A stretch of 64,000 bases of DNA from Sulfuricaulis sp. (GCF_024653915.1 NZ_JANLGY010000020.1:62001-126000), one strand, 5' to 3'. Shown: positions 8,358-19,510, counted from the first letter of the stretch. Notes: generated by a model not told the origin, from the sequence alone. Program-made: numbers and translations.

Positions 8358-9242
8358 ATGAGTGATCTCTCCGTCCTCTTTGCCAACTACCCCGCGGCTT
8401 TTCCATGGATCGCCGGTGTATTCGGACTGGCGATAGGCAGTTTTCTGAACGTCGCGATTTACCGTCTTCCTGTCATGCTGGAGCGGAAGTGGCGTAGTCA
8501 GTGTCAGGAGATCCTCAAACCGAATAAGAAAACCCGGAACGCCCCCAAACGTTTTGATCTGGCAGTGCCAGGCTCGCGCTGTCCGCATTGTGGCCATGCC
8601 ATCACCGTTCTCGAAAATATTCCGGTTCTGAGTTTTCTCTGTCTCCGCGGAAAATGTTCGGCTTGCGCCAAGCCCATTTCGTGGCGCTATCCGCTGGTGG
8701 AGCTGCTGACAGGATGCCTCACGGCAATGGTCGCCTGGTATTTCGGATACGGAATGGCTGCACTGGCCGGCATGGCGCTGACGTGGGCTCTGATTGCACT
8801 CAGTTTCATCGATTTTGACCGACAGCTGTTGCCGGACGATATCACCCTGCCACTGTTGTGGGCAGGATTGCTGTTAAATGTTTTTTCTGCTTTCACTCCG
8901 CTGTCATCGGCGGTCATCGGGGCCACCAGCGGTTATGTTTTCCTCTGGCTGGTCTACCAGTTTTTCAAGCTGGTAACCGGCAAGGAAGGCATGGGTTATG
9001 GCGACTTCAAACTCTTTGCCGCACTGGGCGCCTGGCTCGGATGGCAGAGCCTGCCATTAATTATCCTGTTTTCATCGTTGGCTGGTGCCATCGTGGGAAT
9101 TACCTTCATCGTGTTTTTCGGCCACGACCGCCGCATGCCCATGCCCTTCGGACCGTTCTTGTGCGTGGCCGGTTGGGTTGCGCTCCTTTGGGGCGATACC
9201 CTGACACGTTACTACCTGCAGTTCGCCCGCATCGGTTCCTGA
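8358..9242 (+). CDS. pilD: Prepilin peptidase/N-methyltransferase PilD
   Basis: 294 residues. This bifunctional membrane enzyme cleaves the prepilin leader and methylates the new N-terminal residue. The cytoplasmic zinc motif has Cys75/78 (CPHC) and Cys100/103 (CSAC). The aspartyl protease residues lie in IDFDRQLLPDD and in GYGDFK near residue 216. Multiple membrane helices are visible. It is third in the pilBCD operon, 52 bp after pilC and 11 bp before coaE. Confidence 0.96.
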   Translation: MSDLSVLFANYPAAFPWIAGVFGLAIGSFLNVAIYRLPVMLERKWRSQCQEILKPNKKTRNAPKRFDLAVPGSRCPHCGHAITVLENIPVLSFLCLRGKCSACAKPISWRYPLVELLTGCLTAMVAWYFGYGMAALAGMALTWALIALSFIDFDRQLLPDDITLPLLWAGLLLNVFSAFTPLSSAVIGATSGYVFLWLVYQFFKLVTGKEGMGYGDFKLFAALGAWLGWQSLPLIILFSSLAGAIVGITFIVFFGHDRRMPMPFGPFLCVAGWVALLWGDTLTRYYLQFARIGS

Positions 9243-9253
9243 ATCCAGCACTC

Positions 9254-9862
9254 ATGTTGCGCGTAGGTTTGACCGGCGGCATCGGCAGTGGCAAATCCAC
9301 CATCGCCTCGTTGTTCACCATGCGCGGAGTGCCGGTGATCGATACCGACGAGATCGCGCGTGGCCTGACTGAACCGGGGCAGGAATCGTTTGACGAAATT
9401 GTCCGTGCTTTTGATGGCTCGATCCTGGATGAAAACCACCGGATAGACCGCAATAAACTTCGTGAGCGAGTCTTTGACAATGCCGATGAACGTCGTCGTC
9501 TCGAGACGATTTTGCATCCGCGCATTCGTGCCATTGTCCGGGAGAAGCTCGCCACGCTTGAGGCGCCCTATGGCATTGTCGTTGTGCCGCTCCTGATCGA
9601 ATCCGGCTTTACCGACCTCGTGGATCGTATTCTGGTCGTAGACGCATTGGAAAATGTGCAGGTTCAACGCACCACCACCCGCAGCGGATATAGCGAACCG
9701 GAAATACGGAAAATCATGTCGGCACAAGCAAGCCGGGCGCAGCGACTGCAACAGGCCAATGACGTGATCGAGAACAATGGCGACAGAAAACAGCTTGAAG
9801 GCGAGGTAGAGCGCAAACATCAATGGTATTTGTCGCTCGCAGCCACGACGAAAAAAATATAA
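9254..9862 (+). CDS. coaE: Dephospho-CoA kinase
   Basis: 202 residues from MLRVGLTGGIGSGKSTIA. The P-loop GGIGSGKS is at residues 8-15 and is followed by the substrate-binding VIDTDEIAR. The enzyme phosphorylates dephospho-CoA at the ribose 3'-OH, the last step of CoA synthesis. pilBCD-coaE is a common arrangement in gammaproteobacteria. The longer open frame upstream of this ATG overlaps pilD and is not coding. The C-terminal region (HQWYLSLA) is typical. The yacG gene that often follows is absent. Confidence 0.96.
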   Translation: MLRVGLTGGIGSGKSTIASLFTMRGVPVIDTDEIARGLTEPGQESFDEIVRAFDGSILDENHRIDRNKLRERVFDNADERRRLETILHPRIRAIVREKLATLEAPYGIVVVPLLIESGFTDLVDRILVVDALENVQVQRTTTRSGYSEPEIRKIMSAQASRAQRLQQANDVIENNGDRKQLEGEVERKHQWYLSLAATTKKI

Positions 9863-9867
9863 GTTTC

Positions 9868-9948
9868 ACCGCAGAGTACGCAGAGATCACAGAGATTTTT
9901 CAGTTAATTTTCGTGGTTCTTCTCTGCGTCCTCTGCGCTCTCTGCGGT
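9868..9948. repeat. Dispersed imperfect inverted repeat, copy 1
   Basis: The left arm ACCGCAGAGTACGCAGAG (from 9868) pairs over 28 bases with the right arm ending CGCTCTCTGCGGT (9921-9948), with roughly 22 matches. Each arm is built of short CGCAGAG-like units. It lies between the convergent coaE and argJ genes. A second copy with related arms is at 58831-58919. Elements of this look are widespread in bacterial intergenic regions. It may also act as a two-way transcription stop. Confidence 0.75.
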
Positions 9949-9973
9949 AAACAATCAATAAATCAAACCTTCT

Positions 9974-11194
9974 TTAACTACGATACTCGGCGTTGATGCG
10001 CACATATTCGTGCGACAAGTCTGAGGTCCAAACTCGAGCGGAAGCGCTGCCCGCCCCTAACTCCACCCCGATCCGGATTTCCGGCAGCTGCATAACGGAG
10101 AGCCCCTTGGCGTCGGTATAGCCAGCGTCCGCGGCACCATGGCGCACCACGCATAGCTCATTAAGATAAATCCCCACTTTGGCGACATCCAGTTGCGCAA
10201 CCGGTGCGCGTCCGATCGCCGCCAGAATGCGCCCCCAATTGGGGTCGCTGGCAAAAAACGCCGTTTTCACCAACGGTGAATGCGCAATGGTATAAGCCAC
10301 CGCGAGACAATCTGATTCAGTGCGGCCACCCTTCACCTCAACGGTTATGAACTTGGTCGCGCCCTCGGCGTCGCGCACAATGGCTTGAGCAAGCTCCATG
10401 AATACTTCCGTGATGGTTCCCAGCAATACGGTATAAGCCTCTCCACCAGTCTGATCAATCACCGGATTTCCGGCTGTTCCGGAAGCAAGCAATACGCAAG
10501 CATCGTTGGTCGAGGTATCGCCGTCCACGGTGATGCGATTAAAAGACTGGCTCACGGCAGCTGACACGCACGCCTGAAGTGCCGGCGGTGCCACAGCAGC
10601 ATCCGTTGCGACAAATGCCAACATGGTTGCCATGTCCGGCCGGATCATGCCGGCGCCCTTGGCGATACCCGTCACCGTAACCGTACGCGAACCGATTTTG
10701 ACCTGACGTGAGCTTCCCTTCGGCAAGGTATCGGTCGTCATGATGCCATGCGCCGCTTCGGCCCAACCGTTTTGATTGAGACTGGCGAGGCAGGACGGCA
10801 GGCCGGCAACAATTCGCTCACGCGGAAGCCGCTCGCCGATCACGCCCGTGGAGAACGGCAAGATTTCAGCAGCTTTACAGCCCAACTGGCTGGCGAGCGC
10901 CTCGCAACAGGCGCGCGCGTCTTCGATGCCAAGATCACCAGTCCCGGCGTTGGCAAAACCGGTATTGATGAGCAAGGCGCGGGGCATAAAGTTGGCGAAG
11001 TGCTCGCGTGCCACGGCGACGGGAGCGGCACAGAAGCGGTTTTGCGTAAAGACAATGGCTGCCTGTGTTCCCGACGCGCACTCAATCACCACCAGATCGC
11101 GTCGATCTTTTTTGCGGATACCAGCGGCAGTGGTGCCCAGACGAATGCCGGAGACGGAATGCAGATCAGGTAAACCATGCAAACCGACCGCCAT
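9974..11194 (-). CDS. argJ: Glutamate N-acetyltransferase / amino-acid N-acetyltransferase
   Basis: 406 residues. ArgJ transfers the acetyl group from N-acetylornithine to glutamate in the cyclic arginine pathway and may also make acetylglutamate from acetyl-CoA. The precursor self-cleaves before a conserved threonine: the site here is KGAGMIRPDMA|TML, with Thr190 as the new N-terminal nucleophile. The C-terminus has the expected INAEYRS end. The gene starts 3 bp after secA ends and is the last member of the long minus-strand block. Confidence 0.96.
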   Translation of the reverse strand: MAVGLHGLPDLHSVSGIRLGTTAAGIRKKDRRDLVVIECASGTQAAIVFTQNRFCAAPVAVAREHFANFMPRALLINTGFANAGTGDLGIEDARACCEALASQLGCKAAEILPFSTGVIGERLPRERIVAGLPSCLASLNQNGWAEAAHGIMTTDTLPKGSSRQVKIGSRTVTVTGIAKGAGMIRPDMATMLAFVATDAAVAPPALQACVSAAVSQSFNRITVDGDTSTNDACVLLASGTAGNPVIDQTGGEAYTVLLGTITEVFMELAQAIVRDAEGATKFITVEVKGGRTESDCLAVAYTIAHSPLVKTAFFASDPNWGRILAAIGRAPVAQLDVAKVGIYLNELCVVRHGAADAGYTDAKGLSVMQLPEIRIGVELGAGSASARVWTSDLSHEYVRINAEYRS

Positions 11195-11197
11195 GGA

Positions 11198-13906
11198 TCA
11201 GTCCAGCTTTCCGTGACAATGCTTGTACTTTTTGCCGGAGCCGCAGGGGCAGTGCTCGTTACGTCCGATCTTGGGCTGGCGGCGAGTAACGGGTTTTTGC
11301 GCCACCGCCACGTCATCGTCACCCTCGTTTTCTTCCGGCTGACTGCCGGCATTGAGCGTCGGGTGAACGAATTGCATTTCCTGAGGCTGGCGATTCTGGT
11401 TTTCCAGCGCCTCAACATCCTGCGGTGCCTGCACCTGAACATGTGCCAACAGATTGATCGCATCGTGCCGCACGCGGGTTAACATATCGGAGAACAGCAC
11501 AAAAGATTCGCGCTTGTACTCTTGCTTCGGGTCTTTCTGGGCATAACCGCGCAAGTGAATGCCCTGACGCAGGTAGTCCATTCCGGCAAGATGGTCCTTC
11601 CACTGGGTGTCCAGCACTTGCAGCATGATCGCCTTCTCCAGATGGCGCATCACATCGGGCCCAATGGAAACACTCTTTTCAGCATGCTTTCGGTCAGCCT
11701 CGCTGATGACGCGCGCGCGCAATTTCTCCTCGTCCAGAGAGGACTCTTCCTTGAGCCAGTGAGCAATCGGAAGTTTCAGGCCCAGGTCGCGTTCAAGGCT
11801 CTCTTCCAGACCCGGAATATCCCACTGTTCTTCCAGGCTCTCCGGCGGAACATGCTGGCTGATCATTTCATTAACGACATCGTGTCGTATGGTGGTAATG
11901 CTTTCCGATATATCTCCCACATCCATGAGCCGGTTGCGCTGCTCATATATCACCTTACGCTGGTCGTTCGCCACATCGTCATATTCCAACAACTGTTTAC
12001 GGATGTCGAAGTTACGTCCCTCCACCTTGCGCTGGGCATTCTCAATGGCGCGCGTCACCCACGGATGTTCAATGGCCTCACCCTCCTGCATGCCAAGCTT
12101 CTGCATGAGGCCAGAGAGGCGGTCGCTTCCGAAAATGCGCAGAAGATTGTCTTCAAGGGAGAGATAAAAACGTGAGGAACCGGCATCACCCTGGCGACCG
12201 GAACGGCCACGCAACTGGTTGTCGATACGGCGCGATTCATGCCGTTCGGTGCCAATCATGTGCAGTCCGCCCGCGTCCAGGACTTGTTGATGACGTTTGT
12301 CCCACTCGGCGCGCGCGCGTTCGCGTTTCGGCTTGTCGTCGCCGATCTCTTTGAGTTCCATTTCAAGATTTCCGCCAAGGACAATATCGGTGCCGCGGCC
12401 CGCCATGTTGGTGGCTATGGTCACGGCGCCGGGACGACCGGCCTGCGCGACAATCATCGCCTCTCGTTCATGATGCTTGGCGTTTAAAACCTGATGCTCA
12501 ATCTTCTCTTTCTGCAGCAGGCGCGAGAGATGCTCCGAGGCCTCGATCGTAACGGTGCCTACCAGCGCCGGCTGGCCGCGCTGATGACAATCCCGGATAT
12601 CCGCGAGTATCGCGGCGTGTTTTTCCGCCGCGGTACGGTAGATCTGGTCGGCCATGTCCTTACGAACCATCGTCCGGTGGGTCGGTACCACCACCACTTC
12701 GAGACCGTAAATTTGCTGGAACTCAAAGGCCTCGGTGTCGGCCGTGCCGGTCATACCGGCAAGTTTGCCGTACAGCCTGAAATAATTCTGGAAGGTGATG
12801 GTCGCCAGCGTCTGATTCTCGTTCTGGATCAGCACGCCTTCCTTCGCTTCCACCGCCTGGTGCAGCCCGTCCGACCAGCGCCGCCCCTGCATCATGCGCC
12901 CGGTAAACTCATCGATGATAATGACCTCGTTATCGCGCACAATGTAATCCACCTCGCGCTTGAAGAGCGCATGCGCACGCAGCGCGGCGACAAGATGGTG
13001 CATTAATATAAGATTCGAAACGTCGTACAGACTCGACCCGGGTTGCAGCAAGCTGGCCTGGGCCAGCAGTTTCTCGACCGTTTCATGGCCGGCCTCGGTC
13101 AGATTGGCTTGGCGGGTCTTTTCATCCACGCTGTAGTCGCCCGGTCCGTCCTCCGTTTCCTGCTTGGTCAGGTGTGGAATGATGGTGTTGACCTTGACGT
13201 ACAGATCGGTGCTTTCCTCAGCCGGTCCGGAAATAATAAGCGGCGTGCGCGCCTCGTCGATCAGGATCGAGTCTACCTCGTCGACGATGGCGTAGTTGAG
13301 CCTGCGCTGCGAGCGTTCCTCGGCACGAAACGCCATGTTGTCGCGCAGGTAATCGAAACCGTATTCATTATTGGTGCCATAGGTAATATCGGCGGCATAG
13401 GCCTCGCGCTTGGTCTGGCGGTCTTGTCCGGGAACGACCACGCCCACGCTCATGCCCAGGAACTGGTATATCTGACCCATCCACTCCGCGTCGCGCCGGG
13501 CAAGATAATCGTTGACGGTCACCACGTGCACGCCTTTACCCGAAAGCGCGTTCAAATAGACGGGCAGCGTGGCAACCAGTGTTTTGCCCTCACCGGTTCG
13601 CATTTCCGAAATCTTTCCCTGGTGCAACACCATGCCGCCGATCAGCTGCACATCAAAGTGACGCATACCGAGCGTGCGCTTGGAGGCTTCGCGCACCACC
13701 GCAAAAGCCTCGCTTAAAAGGCTGTCCAGTGTCTCGCCATTAGACACGCGGGTTTTGAATTCAGCAGTTTTCGCACGCAGTTGCTCGTCGGTAAGTTGAG
13801 AGATCCCGGGTTCGAGCGCGTTGATGCGCGCCGCGTCCTGCTGCATGCGCTTGATCAGGCGTGTATTGCGGCTGCCAAAAATCCTGGTAAGTGCTTTCGT
13901 AATCAT
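11198..13906 (-). CDS. secA: Preprotein translocase ATPase SecA
   Basis: 902 residues. SecA drives secretory proteins through SecYEG. Walker A (RTGEGKT) is at about 103-109, [20 protein letters not shown] marks the DEAD-type motor, and [10 protein letters not shown] lies in the second motor domain. The C-terminal zinc finger has Cys886, Cys888, Cys897 and His898 ([13 protein letters not shown]) and is intact, so SecB binding is likely. It lies between the M23 peptidase and argJ genes, close to the end of the dcw region as in related genomes. Confidence 0.98.
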   Translation of the reverse strand: MITKALTRIFGSRNTRLIKRMQQDAARINALEPGISQLTDEQLRAKTAEFKTRVSNGETLDSLLSEAFAVVREASKRTLGMRHFDVQLIGGMVLHQGKISEMRTGEGKTLVATLPVYLNALSGKGVHVVTVNDYLARRDAEWMGQIYQFLGMSVGVVVPGQDRQTKREAYAADITYGTNNEYGFDYLRDNMAFRAEERSQRRLNYAIVDEVDSILIDEARTPLIISGPAEESTDLYVKVNTIIPHLTKQETEDGPGDYSVDEKTRQANLTEAGHETVEKLLAQASLLQPGSSLYDVSNLILMHHLVAALRAHALFKREVDYIVRDNEVIIIDEFTGRMMQGRRWSDGLHQAVEAKEGVLIQNENQTLATITFQNYFRLYGKLAGMTGTADTEAFEFQQIYGLEVVVVPTHRTMVRKDMADQIYRTAAEKHAAILADIRDCHQRGQPALVGTVTIEASEHLSRLLQKEKIEHQVLNAKHHEREAMIVAQAGRPGAVTIATNMAGRGTDIVLGGNLEMELKEIGDDKPKRERARAEWDKRHQQVLDAGGLHMIGTERHESRRIDNQLRGRSGRQGDAGSSRFYLSLEDNLLRIFGSDRLSGLMQKLGMQEGEAIEHPWVTRAIENAQRKVEGRNFDIRKQLLEYDDVANDQRKVIYEQRNRLMDVGDISESITTIRHDVVNEMISQHVPPESLEEQWDIPGLEESLERDLGLKLPIAHWLKEESSLDEEKLRARVISEADRKHAEKSVSIGPDVMRHLEKAIMLQVLDTQWKDHLAGMDYLRQGIHLRGYAQKDPKQEYKRESFVLFSDMLTRVRHDAINLLAHVQVQAPQDVEALENQNRQPQEMQFVHPTLNAGSQPEENEGDDDVAVAQKPVTRRQPKIGRNEHCPCGSGKKYKHCHGKLD

Positions 13907-13997
13907 GAAAATCCGTGCGCCTCACGGGGAGACGTATCAAAAGAACGGCGATTATGGAGGAAAAACGAAAAGACTTGAAGCTTCGCGGTGGTGTGAC

Positions 13998-14924
13998 CTA
14001 TTTGCTGGCTTGCTGCAAATACCGCATGGGGTTCACCGCGGTTCCATTGCGCACTACCTCGAAATGCAGGTGAGGGCCGGTGGAACGACCGGAAGTGCCG
14101 ACCAGCGCGATGGACTGGCCTTTCTGTACGCGATCACCCGCCCTGACAAGGACGGCGCTGGCATGGGCATAACGCGTCGTCAAACCGGATTCATGCGTGA
14201 CCTCGACCATCATTCCATAACCGGCCTTGTCTCCGCTGTGGCTGACAACACCATCACCCACGGCATGCACCGGCGAACCCATGCTCGAGGCGATGTCCAC
14301 ACCGTCATGTTGGGACTGATGGCCATTGAAAGGATCGGCGCGCACACCAAAACCGGAGGAAATCCATCCGCCGTCCACCGGCCAGCCGGATGGCGTCACA
14401 GCCGCGTTGAGCTTGCGATCCAGCAGCAGGTTTTCGAGCGCGCTCAGGCGCTCTTGCTGGCGCTCAATCTCTCGTGTCAGGCGATCGAGCGAATCCATGA
14501 GTTCGGGTGGATTCGACGAGGCGGCTGTCTTTTCGGGTCCACCCATGGCCGCTTCGACGGAAAAATTGAATTCGCGTGCATCCAGCCCTGCCATGCGCGT
14601 CAGGCGGGAGCCCAGCGCATTGAGTCGCATCATTTGTGCCTGCATCTGGCCCAGCCGCTGTGCCAACGCGTTGAGATGCGTCTCGGCATTGCGCTTGGCC
14701 TCGGCCACCGCCGTGCGCTGCGCTGCCAGTTCGCGGCGCTGAGCCGCCAGCAGCGAATCCGCGTTGTAGGCGGTGAGCATATCCTGCGCATGGTAGGCAA
14801 CGATGCCGACCAGAACCGGCAGTGCGAGAAAAACCACCAGGGCGATAAGGACAAGATGACGATGGGAAAAGGTAGTATTGCGCCCTTTGCCACGTTGACT
14901 GTTGGGTACCAGGATAATATTCAT
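13998..14924 (-). CDS. M23 family metallopeptidase (LytM domain), membrane-anchored
   Basis: 308 residues. One N-terminal membrane segment (HLVLIALVVFLALPVLVGIV) is followed by a coiled-coil region rich in Ala, Glu and Arg (about 55-170) and a C-terminal peptidase M23 domain (about 205-305). The zinc ligands are visible in HDGVDIAS and HLHFEV. Such proteins cut peptidoglycan cross-links or act as regulators of amidases. An M23 gene between lpxC and secA is common in gammaproteobacteria. The intact HxH suggests an active enzyme. Confidence 0.9.
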   Translation of the reverse strand: MNIILVPNSQRGKGRNTTFSHRHLVLIALVVFLALPVLVGIVAYHAQDMLTAYNADSLLAAQRRELAAQRTAVAEAKRNAETHLNALAQRLGQMQAQMMRLNALGSRLTRMAGLDAREFNFSVEAAMGGPEKTAASSNPPELMDSLDRLTREIERQQERLSALENLLLDRKLNAAVTPSGWPVDGGWISSGFGVRADPFNGHQSQHDGVDIASSMGSPVHAVGDGVVSHSGDKAGYGMMVEVTHESGLTTRYAHASAVLVRAGDRVQKGQSIALVGTSGRSTGPHLHFEVVRNGTAVNPMRYLQQASK

Positions 14925-14965
14925 GCCGCGTTTCGCCTTTTAACTTCCCGCTCGCTGTGCGCCGG

Positions 14966-15877
14966 TCAGGTTGCCGGAACCGTGCGCACGAAGGCGATAG
15001 GCGCCTCGTCGTTTTCATCGTAAGTGATGAGTTCCCATGCTTCCTGGTTCGTCACCAACTCGCGCAGCAGACGATTATTGAGAGAATGACCGGACTTGTG
15101 CGCGCTGAAGGCGCCGATCAACGGGTGTCCCAACAGATACAGATCACCAATGGCGTCCAGCACCTTGTGTTTGACGAATTCGTCTTCGTATCGCAAGCCG
15201 TCATCATTCAGGATGCGGTAATCATCCATCACAATGGCGTTATCCAGACCGCCACCGCGCGCCAGCCCCACGGCACGCAAGGCCTCAAGATCGCCCATGA
15301 AACCAAAGGTGCGGGCACGACTGACCTCCTTGACGAAGGAGGTGGTGGAAAAATCGACCGTGGCATTCTGAGTCGAATTGCGGAAAGTCGGATGATCGAA
15401 TTCGATGGCAAAGGAAACTTTGAACCCTTCAAACGGCTGAAAGCAGGCCCACTTGTCGCCCTCTTCCACGCGTACTTCCTTTTTGATGCGCATGAAACGT
15501 TTCGGCGCGGTCTGCTCGGCAATACCGGCCGACTGCACCAGGAACACAAAGGGACCGGCACTGCCGTCCATGATCGGCACTTCTGCCGCCGTCAAATCGA
15601 CGTAGGCGTTATCGATACCGAGTCCGGCAAACGCTGACATTAGATGTTCCACCGTGGACACCCTCGCCCCATTAAATTCAAGTGTAGTTGAGAGGCGGGT
15701 ATCGGAGACATTTTCCGGGCAGGCGCGAATTTCCACCGGATCAGCCAAGTCGATGCGGCGAAAGACAATTCCAGTTTCGGAAGAGGCGGGCCGGAGGGTC
15801 AGATAGACCTTTTCGCCTGTATGCAAACCCACGCCTGTTGCGCGGATAACGTTTTTCAGTGTTCGTTGTTTAATCAT
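14966..15877 (-). CDS. lpxC: UDP-3-O-acyl-N-acetylglucosamine deacetylase
   Basis: 303 residues, near the 305 of E. coli. LpxC performs the committed step of lipid A synthesis. The zinc and catalytic residues are visible: His78 in EHLMSA, His237 and Asp241 in [10 protein letters not shown], and His264 in [10 protein letters not shown]. Its position after ftsZ is conserved. A 344-bp gap separates it from ftsZ, so it probably has its own promoter. AGAAGAAG upstream of the ATG can serve as ribosome binding site. Confidence 0.98.
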   Translation of the reverse strand: MIKQRTLKNVIRATGVGLHTGEKVYLTLRPASSETGIVFRRIDLADPVEIRACPENVSDTRLSTTLEFNGARVSTVEHLMSAFAGLGIDNAYVDLTAAEVPIMDGSAGPFVFLVQSAGIAEQTAPKRFMRIKKEVRVEEGDKWACFQPFEGFKVSFAIEFDHPTFRNSTQNATVDFSTTSFVKEVSRARTFGFMGDLEALRAVGLARGGGLDNAIVMDDYRILNDDGLRYEDEFVKHKVLDAIGDLYLLGHPLIGAFSAHKSGHSLNNRLLRELVTNQEAWELITYDENDEAPIAFVRTVPAT

Positions 15878-16221
15878 TGAATACTTCTTCTTGAAGATCC
15901 CTTTCTTGCGAAAAGGCGTGCATTTCTCCGCCGGGGCGGGAAATAGTCACGCTGGGTTAAGTTGGTGCATGCAACCCTGCATACCGATTATGATTTCACT
16001 CGGGTAAGGTTTACGGAAAAATCAGTCCCTACCTGTAATTTAAGGATAAAACCCCACACCTGTCCAGCCAAATCTCGGTTTGGAAGCTGCGACCGGGAAA
16101 CCAAGCCCGATAAACGGCCTGTTCCAAGGTTAACGCCTCCTGGCCGCCGGGTCCCATAGCGTCGGAAACTCCCTTCCGTGGCGAAGCTCCTTTGAGGGGC
16201 GTTCGCCTCGGGCGTAAGGCG
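15878..16221. other. Intergenic region ftsZ-lpxC with possible lpxC promoter
   Basis: 344 bp with no convincing gene. On the minus strand, TTGGCT (16071-16066), a 17-base spacer and TATCCT (16048-16043) form a possible lpxC promoter. A CATAAT further downstream lacks a good -35. No strong terminator follows ftsZ; only a weak CGCCT/AGGCG hairpin is present. Confidence 0.35.
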
Positions 16222-17358
16222 CTAGTCCGCCTGCTTACGCAAAAACGCCGGGATATCCAAGTACTCGATGGCCGCCTCAGATGCCGTGGCCAGGGGACGC
16301 TCTGTACGCCGATTCCGGATCACCGTCGGAGTCTCGTAATCCTCGAAGTCAGTCGTACCGGTTCCGGTCTTGACCACCTTGTACGGCTGCTTGCGCTGCT
16401 TTTCCTGTCCAAGGCCCGTCGCCACCACCGTCACGCGCAGTTCCTCGCGCATCTCAGGCTCGATCACGGTGCCAATCACCACGGTGGCATCTTCGGAAGC
16501 AAATTCCTTGATGGCATTACCAACCTCCTCGAATTCCCCGATAGACATGTCGAGTCCACCCGTGATGTTGACCAGAATCCCGCGGGCGCCGGAGATATTG
16601 ATGTCCTCCAGCAAGGGACTCGAAACCGCCGCGATCGCTGCTTCGCGCGCGCGTGACGGCCCACTGGCGGAGGCCGCACCCATCATGGCCATGCCCATCT
16701 CCGACATCACGGTGCGCACGTCGGCAAAGTCCACATTAATAAGTCCGGGACGGGTAATCAGCTCGGCGATGCCCTGTACAGCGTTTTGCAGCACTTGGTT
16801 GGCTTTACCGAAGGCATCGAGCAGTGTGGCATCCTTGCCCAATACCGTCAGTAGTTTCTCGTTCGGAATCGTAATGATGGAATCGACGTACTGGGCCAGA
16901 TCCGAGATTCCCTGGTCGGCGATGCCCATGCGCTTGCGGCCCTCGAACGGAAACGGCTTGGTCACGACAGCTACCGTCAGGATACCCATATCCTTGGCCA
17001 CTTGCGCCACCACCGGCGCGGCGCCAGTGCCGGTACCACCGCCCATACCAGCGGTGATAAAGACCATGTCAGCACCGGAAAGCGCCTCGGCGATGCGTTC
17101 GCGATCCTCGACAGCGGCCTGACGGCCGATATCGGGATTAGCGCCGCAACCCAGACCCTTGGTGAGATTGGTTCCCAGTTGCAGAATGGTCTTCGCCTGC
17201 GATCGCTTGAGCGCCTGCGAATCTGTGTTGGCATTGATGAACTCCACGCCCTCGATGTTGGCGGAGACCATGTGGTCGACGACATTACCACCGCCCCCGC
17301 CAACGCCGATTACCTTGATTACCGCTTGCTGCCCATAGGTATCCATCAGTTCAAACAT
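16222..17358 (-). CDS. ftsZ: Cell division protein FtsZ
   Basis: 378 residues. FtsZ is the tubulin-like GTPase that forms the Z ring. The tubulin signature [11 protein letters not shown] lies near residue 104, with an N-terminal [11 protein letters not shown] nucleotide-binding loop. The C-terminal tail ([11 protein letters not shown]) is the docking site for FtsA and ZipA, and the linker is short. It starts 62 bp after ftsA in the usual order. Confidence 0.99.
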   Translation of the reverse strand: MFELMDTYGQQAVIKVIGVGGGGGNVVDHMVSANIEGVEFINANTDSQALKRSQAKTILQLGTNLTKGLGCGANPDIGRQAAVEDRERIAEALSGADMVFITAGMGGGTGTGAAPVVAQVAKDMGILTVAVVTKPFPFEGRKRMGIADQGISDLAQYVDSIITIPNEKLLTVLGKDATLLDAFGKANQVLQNAVQGIAELITRPGLINVDFADVRTVMSEMGMAMMGAASASGPSRAREAAIAAVSSPLLEDINISGARGILVNITGGLDMSIGEFEEVGNAIKEFASEDATVVIGTVIEPEMREELRVTVVATGLGQEKQRKQPYKVVKTGTGTTDFEDYETPTVIRNRRTERPLATASEAAIEYLDIPAFLRKQAD

Positions 17359-17420
17359 GTGTAACCTCCAGTGTAGGTTTCCTTGATTTCATTAATCGAA
17401 ACATCTTCCCGTTTCCCACT

Positions 17421-18662
17421 TTAAAAATTCCCCTGAAACCAGCTCTTCATCTTGCTCCAGACTCCTTTCACACCCACGGCTGTACCAGGATTCTGCACGT
17501 ACGTCTTGCCTTCCCGGCACCGTGCGCCGTACAGCACCAGACCCACGCCAGTGGCGAAGATCGGGTTTTGCACCACGCCCTTCAACCCTCCGATGTACTG
17601 CGGCACGCCCAGGCGCACCGGCATGTGAAATACCTCTTCCGCGAGATCGACCACGCCTTCCATCTTGGCGCTGCCTCCTGTGAGCACGAGACCACTTCCA
17701 ATCACGTCCTCGAAACCACTGCGACGCAGCTCCGCCTGCACCAGGCTGTAGAGTTCCTCGATACGCGGCTCGATGACCTCGGCGAGCGTCTGGCGCGAAA
17801 GCTTGCGCGGCGGTCGGTCGCCTACCCCTGGCACCTCGATGGTTTCATCGCGATGTGCCAACTGGGTAAGCGCACAGCCGTATTTTTTCTTGATATCCTC
17901 GGCATACTGCGTCGGCGTGCGTAGCGCCACGGCGATGTCATTCGTCACCTGATCGCCGGCGATGGGGATGACAGCGGTGTGGCGGATCGCCCCATCGGTG
18001 AACACCGAGATGTCGGTGGTGCCACCGCCAATGTCCACCAGGCACACGCCCAGCTCTTTTTCGTCCTCCGTCAGCGTGGAAATACCGGAAGCGAGTTGTT
18101 CGAGAATAATGTCGTCCACCTCCAGCCCGCACCGACGCACGCATTTAATGATGTTCTGTGCCGCACTGACCGCGCCGGTCACAATATGCACCTTGGCCTC
18201 GAGTCGCACGCCGCTCATGCCGACCGGCTCCCGGATACCCTCCTGCTTGTCGATGATGAATTCCTGGGGAAGGATATGCAGTATCTTCTGGTCCGCGGGG
18301 ATGGCGAGTGCGCGCGCCGCCTCCATCACACGCTCTACGTCGCCCTGCCCAACTTCCTTATCCTTGATGGCGACAATACCGTGCGAGTTAAAACTGCTGA
18401 TGTGCGAACCCGCGATGCCGGCATAGACCGAATGAATCTGGCAACCGGCCATGAGTTCTGCCTCTTCCACCGCGCGCTGAATCGATTGCACCGTGGATTC
18501 AATGTTCACTACCACGCCCTTTTTCATTCCGCGCGAGGGATGATGTCCCACGCCAATGATCTCGACCTCGCCCGTTGGCGCAATTTCGCCGACGATCGCG
18601 AGCACCTTGGAAGTGCCGATATCGAGGCCCACAATCAGCTTGTCATCGTCTCTCTTCGCCAT
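17421..18662 (-). CDS. ftsA: Cell division protein FtsA
   Basis: 413 residues with the actin-like fold. Phosphate-binding motifs VGLDIGTSKVLAIVGE and VDIGGGTTDISVF are visible, as is LTGGSAKMEG. The C-terminal amphipathic helix (VWSKMKSWFQGNF) attaches FtsA to the inner membrane, where it anchors FtsZ. The gene starts 2 bp after ftsQ ends. Confidence 0.99.
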   Translation of the reverse strand: MAKRDDDKLIVGLDIGTSKVLAIVGEIAPTGEVEIIGVGHHPSRGMKKGVVVNIESTVQSIQRAVEEAELMAGCQIHSVYAGIAGSHISSFNSHGIVAIKDKEVGQGDVERVMEAARALAIPADQKILHILPQEFIIDKQEGIREPVGMSGVRLEAKVHIVTGAVSAAQNIIKCVRRCGLEVDDIILEQLASGISTLTEDEKELGVCLVDIGGGTTDISVFTDGAIRHTAVIPIAGDQVTNDIAVALRTPTQYAEDIKKKYGCALTQLAHRDETIEVPGVGDRPPRKLSRQTLAEVIEPRIEELYSLVQAELRRSGFEDVIGSGLVLTGGSAKMEGVVDLAEEVFHMPVRLGVPQYIGGLKGVVQNPIFATGVGLVLYGARCREGKTYVQNPGTAVGVKGVWSKMKSWFQGNF

Positions 18663-18664
18663 AA

Positions 18665-19510
18665 TTACCCCTTCTTGGCTGCTGCTGTCCGTCCCGTGCC
18701 GATGGCGTCTGCGTGCCCCGACGTATCTCGATGACCGGCGGCTTGCGCGCCGGCCTGCTGTACTGCAAATCCGTTGGTATACCGCAGGTCTATCTGTGAG
18801 ATTTTCGCACCCTGGTGTTTCAGCGCTTGCGCGTATACACGCGCAAAACGTTCCAGTTTGTATTCCGGCTGATCCCGATCCAGCACTATGATCATCGTCG
18901 CTCCCGGAATCCTCCCTCCCGTATCGCCATTCGACACTACCAGTCTCCAGACACGTCGAGGCGTCAACGTGATGTTTTCCAGTTTCAGCCCGACTACCGC
19001 CAGGATCTGGCCGAGTTTTTTGTAATGCTCCAGCACCTGTGCTCCGGCACCATCCGGCCCCTCGAGCTGCGGGAGCTCAGCCGACGGATCGCTCTGAGTC
19101 ACGCGCATCACATCGCCGGCCTGATTTAAATAAGCGCTGTTACCCCAGCGTGCGGCGAGCTGCTGCTCGGTGAACTGGACATGCACATCCTGTGGCCACT
19201 GGCGGCGCACCGACGCCCGGTAAACCCAGGGCAAGGATTCCACGCGCGCCTTCACCGCCTCCAGATTGAGCAGGAAGAAATTACCGCGCACGACGTTCAT
19301 CACGGCAGTTTGCAATTCCTGCTGCGTCACCTGTTTGAATTCGCCTTCGAAGCGCACGTTTCGCACCGGAAAATGATCGGTACGCAGCAACCAATCGGCG
19401 CCGAAAGCCAGTACCAGTAACACTGACAGCAGCGAGAACAACAGCACTGCCGCCTTGAACAGGCTGATGCCTTCGTCGGCCTTTCCGCGTGTCATCTCAG
19501 CGCCTGACAT
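18665..19510 (-). CDS. ftsQ: Cell division protein FtsQ
   Basis: About 281 residues from [14 protein letters not shown]. One membrane segment ([19 protein letters not shown]) is followed by a POTRA domain ([20 protein letters not shown]) and the FtsQ/DivIB domain. It is a single-pass inner-membrane protein linking early and late divisome proteins. The start at 19510 is chosen because GGAG lies eight bases upstream; it overlaps ddlB by 14 bp. An ATG at 19495 would give a slightly shorter protein and lacks a ribosome binding site. Confidence 0.93.
   Translation of the reverse strand: MSGAEMTRGKADEGISLFKAAVLLFSLLSVLLVLAFGADWLLRTDHFPVRNVRFEGEFKQVTQQELQTAVMNVVRGNFFLLNLEAVKARVESLPWVYRASVRRQWPQDVHVQFTEQQLAARWGNSAYLNQAGDVMRVTQSDPSAELPQLEGPDGAGAQVLEHYKKLGQILAVVGLKLENITLTPRRVWRLVVSNGDTGGRIPGATMIIVLDRDQPEYKLERFARVYAQALKHQGAKISQIDLRYTNGFAVQQAGAQAAGHRDTSGHADAIGTGRTAAAKKG

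Noticed and set aside
15962-16159. 65-codon frame in the ftsZ-lpxC gap
   Set aside because: No ribosome binding site, no recognisable family, and composition typical of non-coding DNA.
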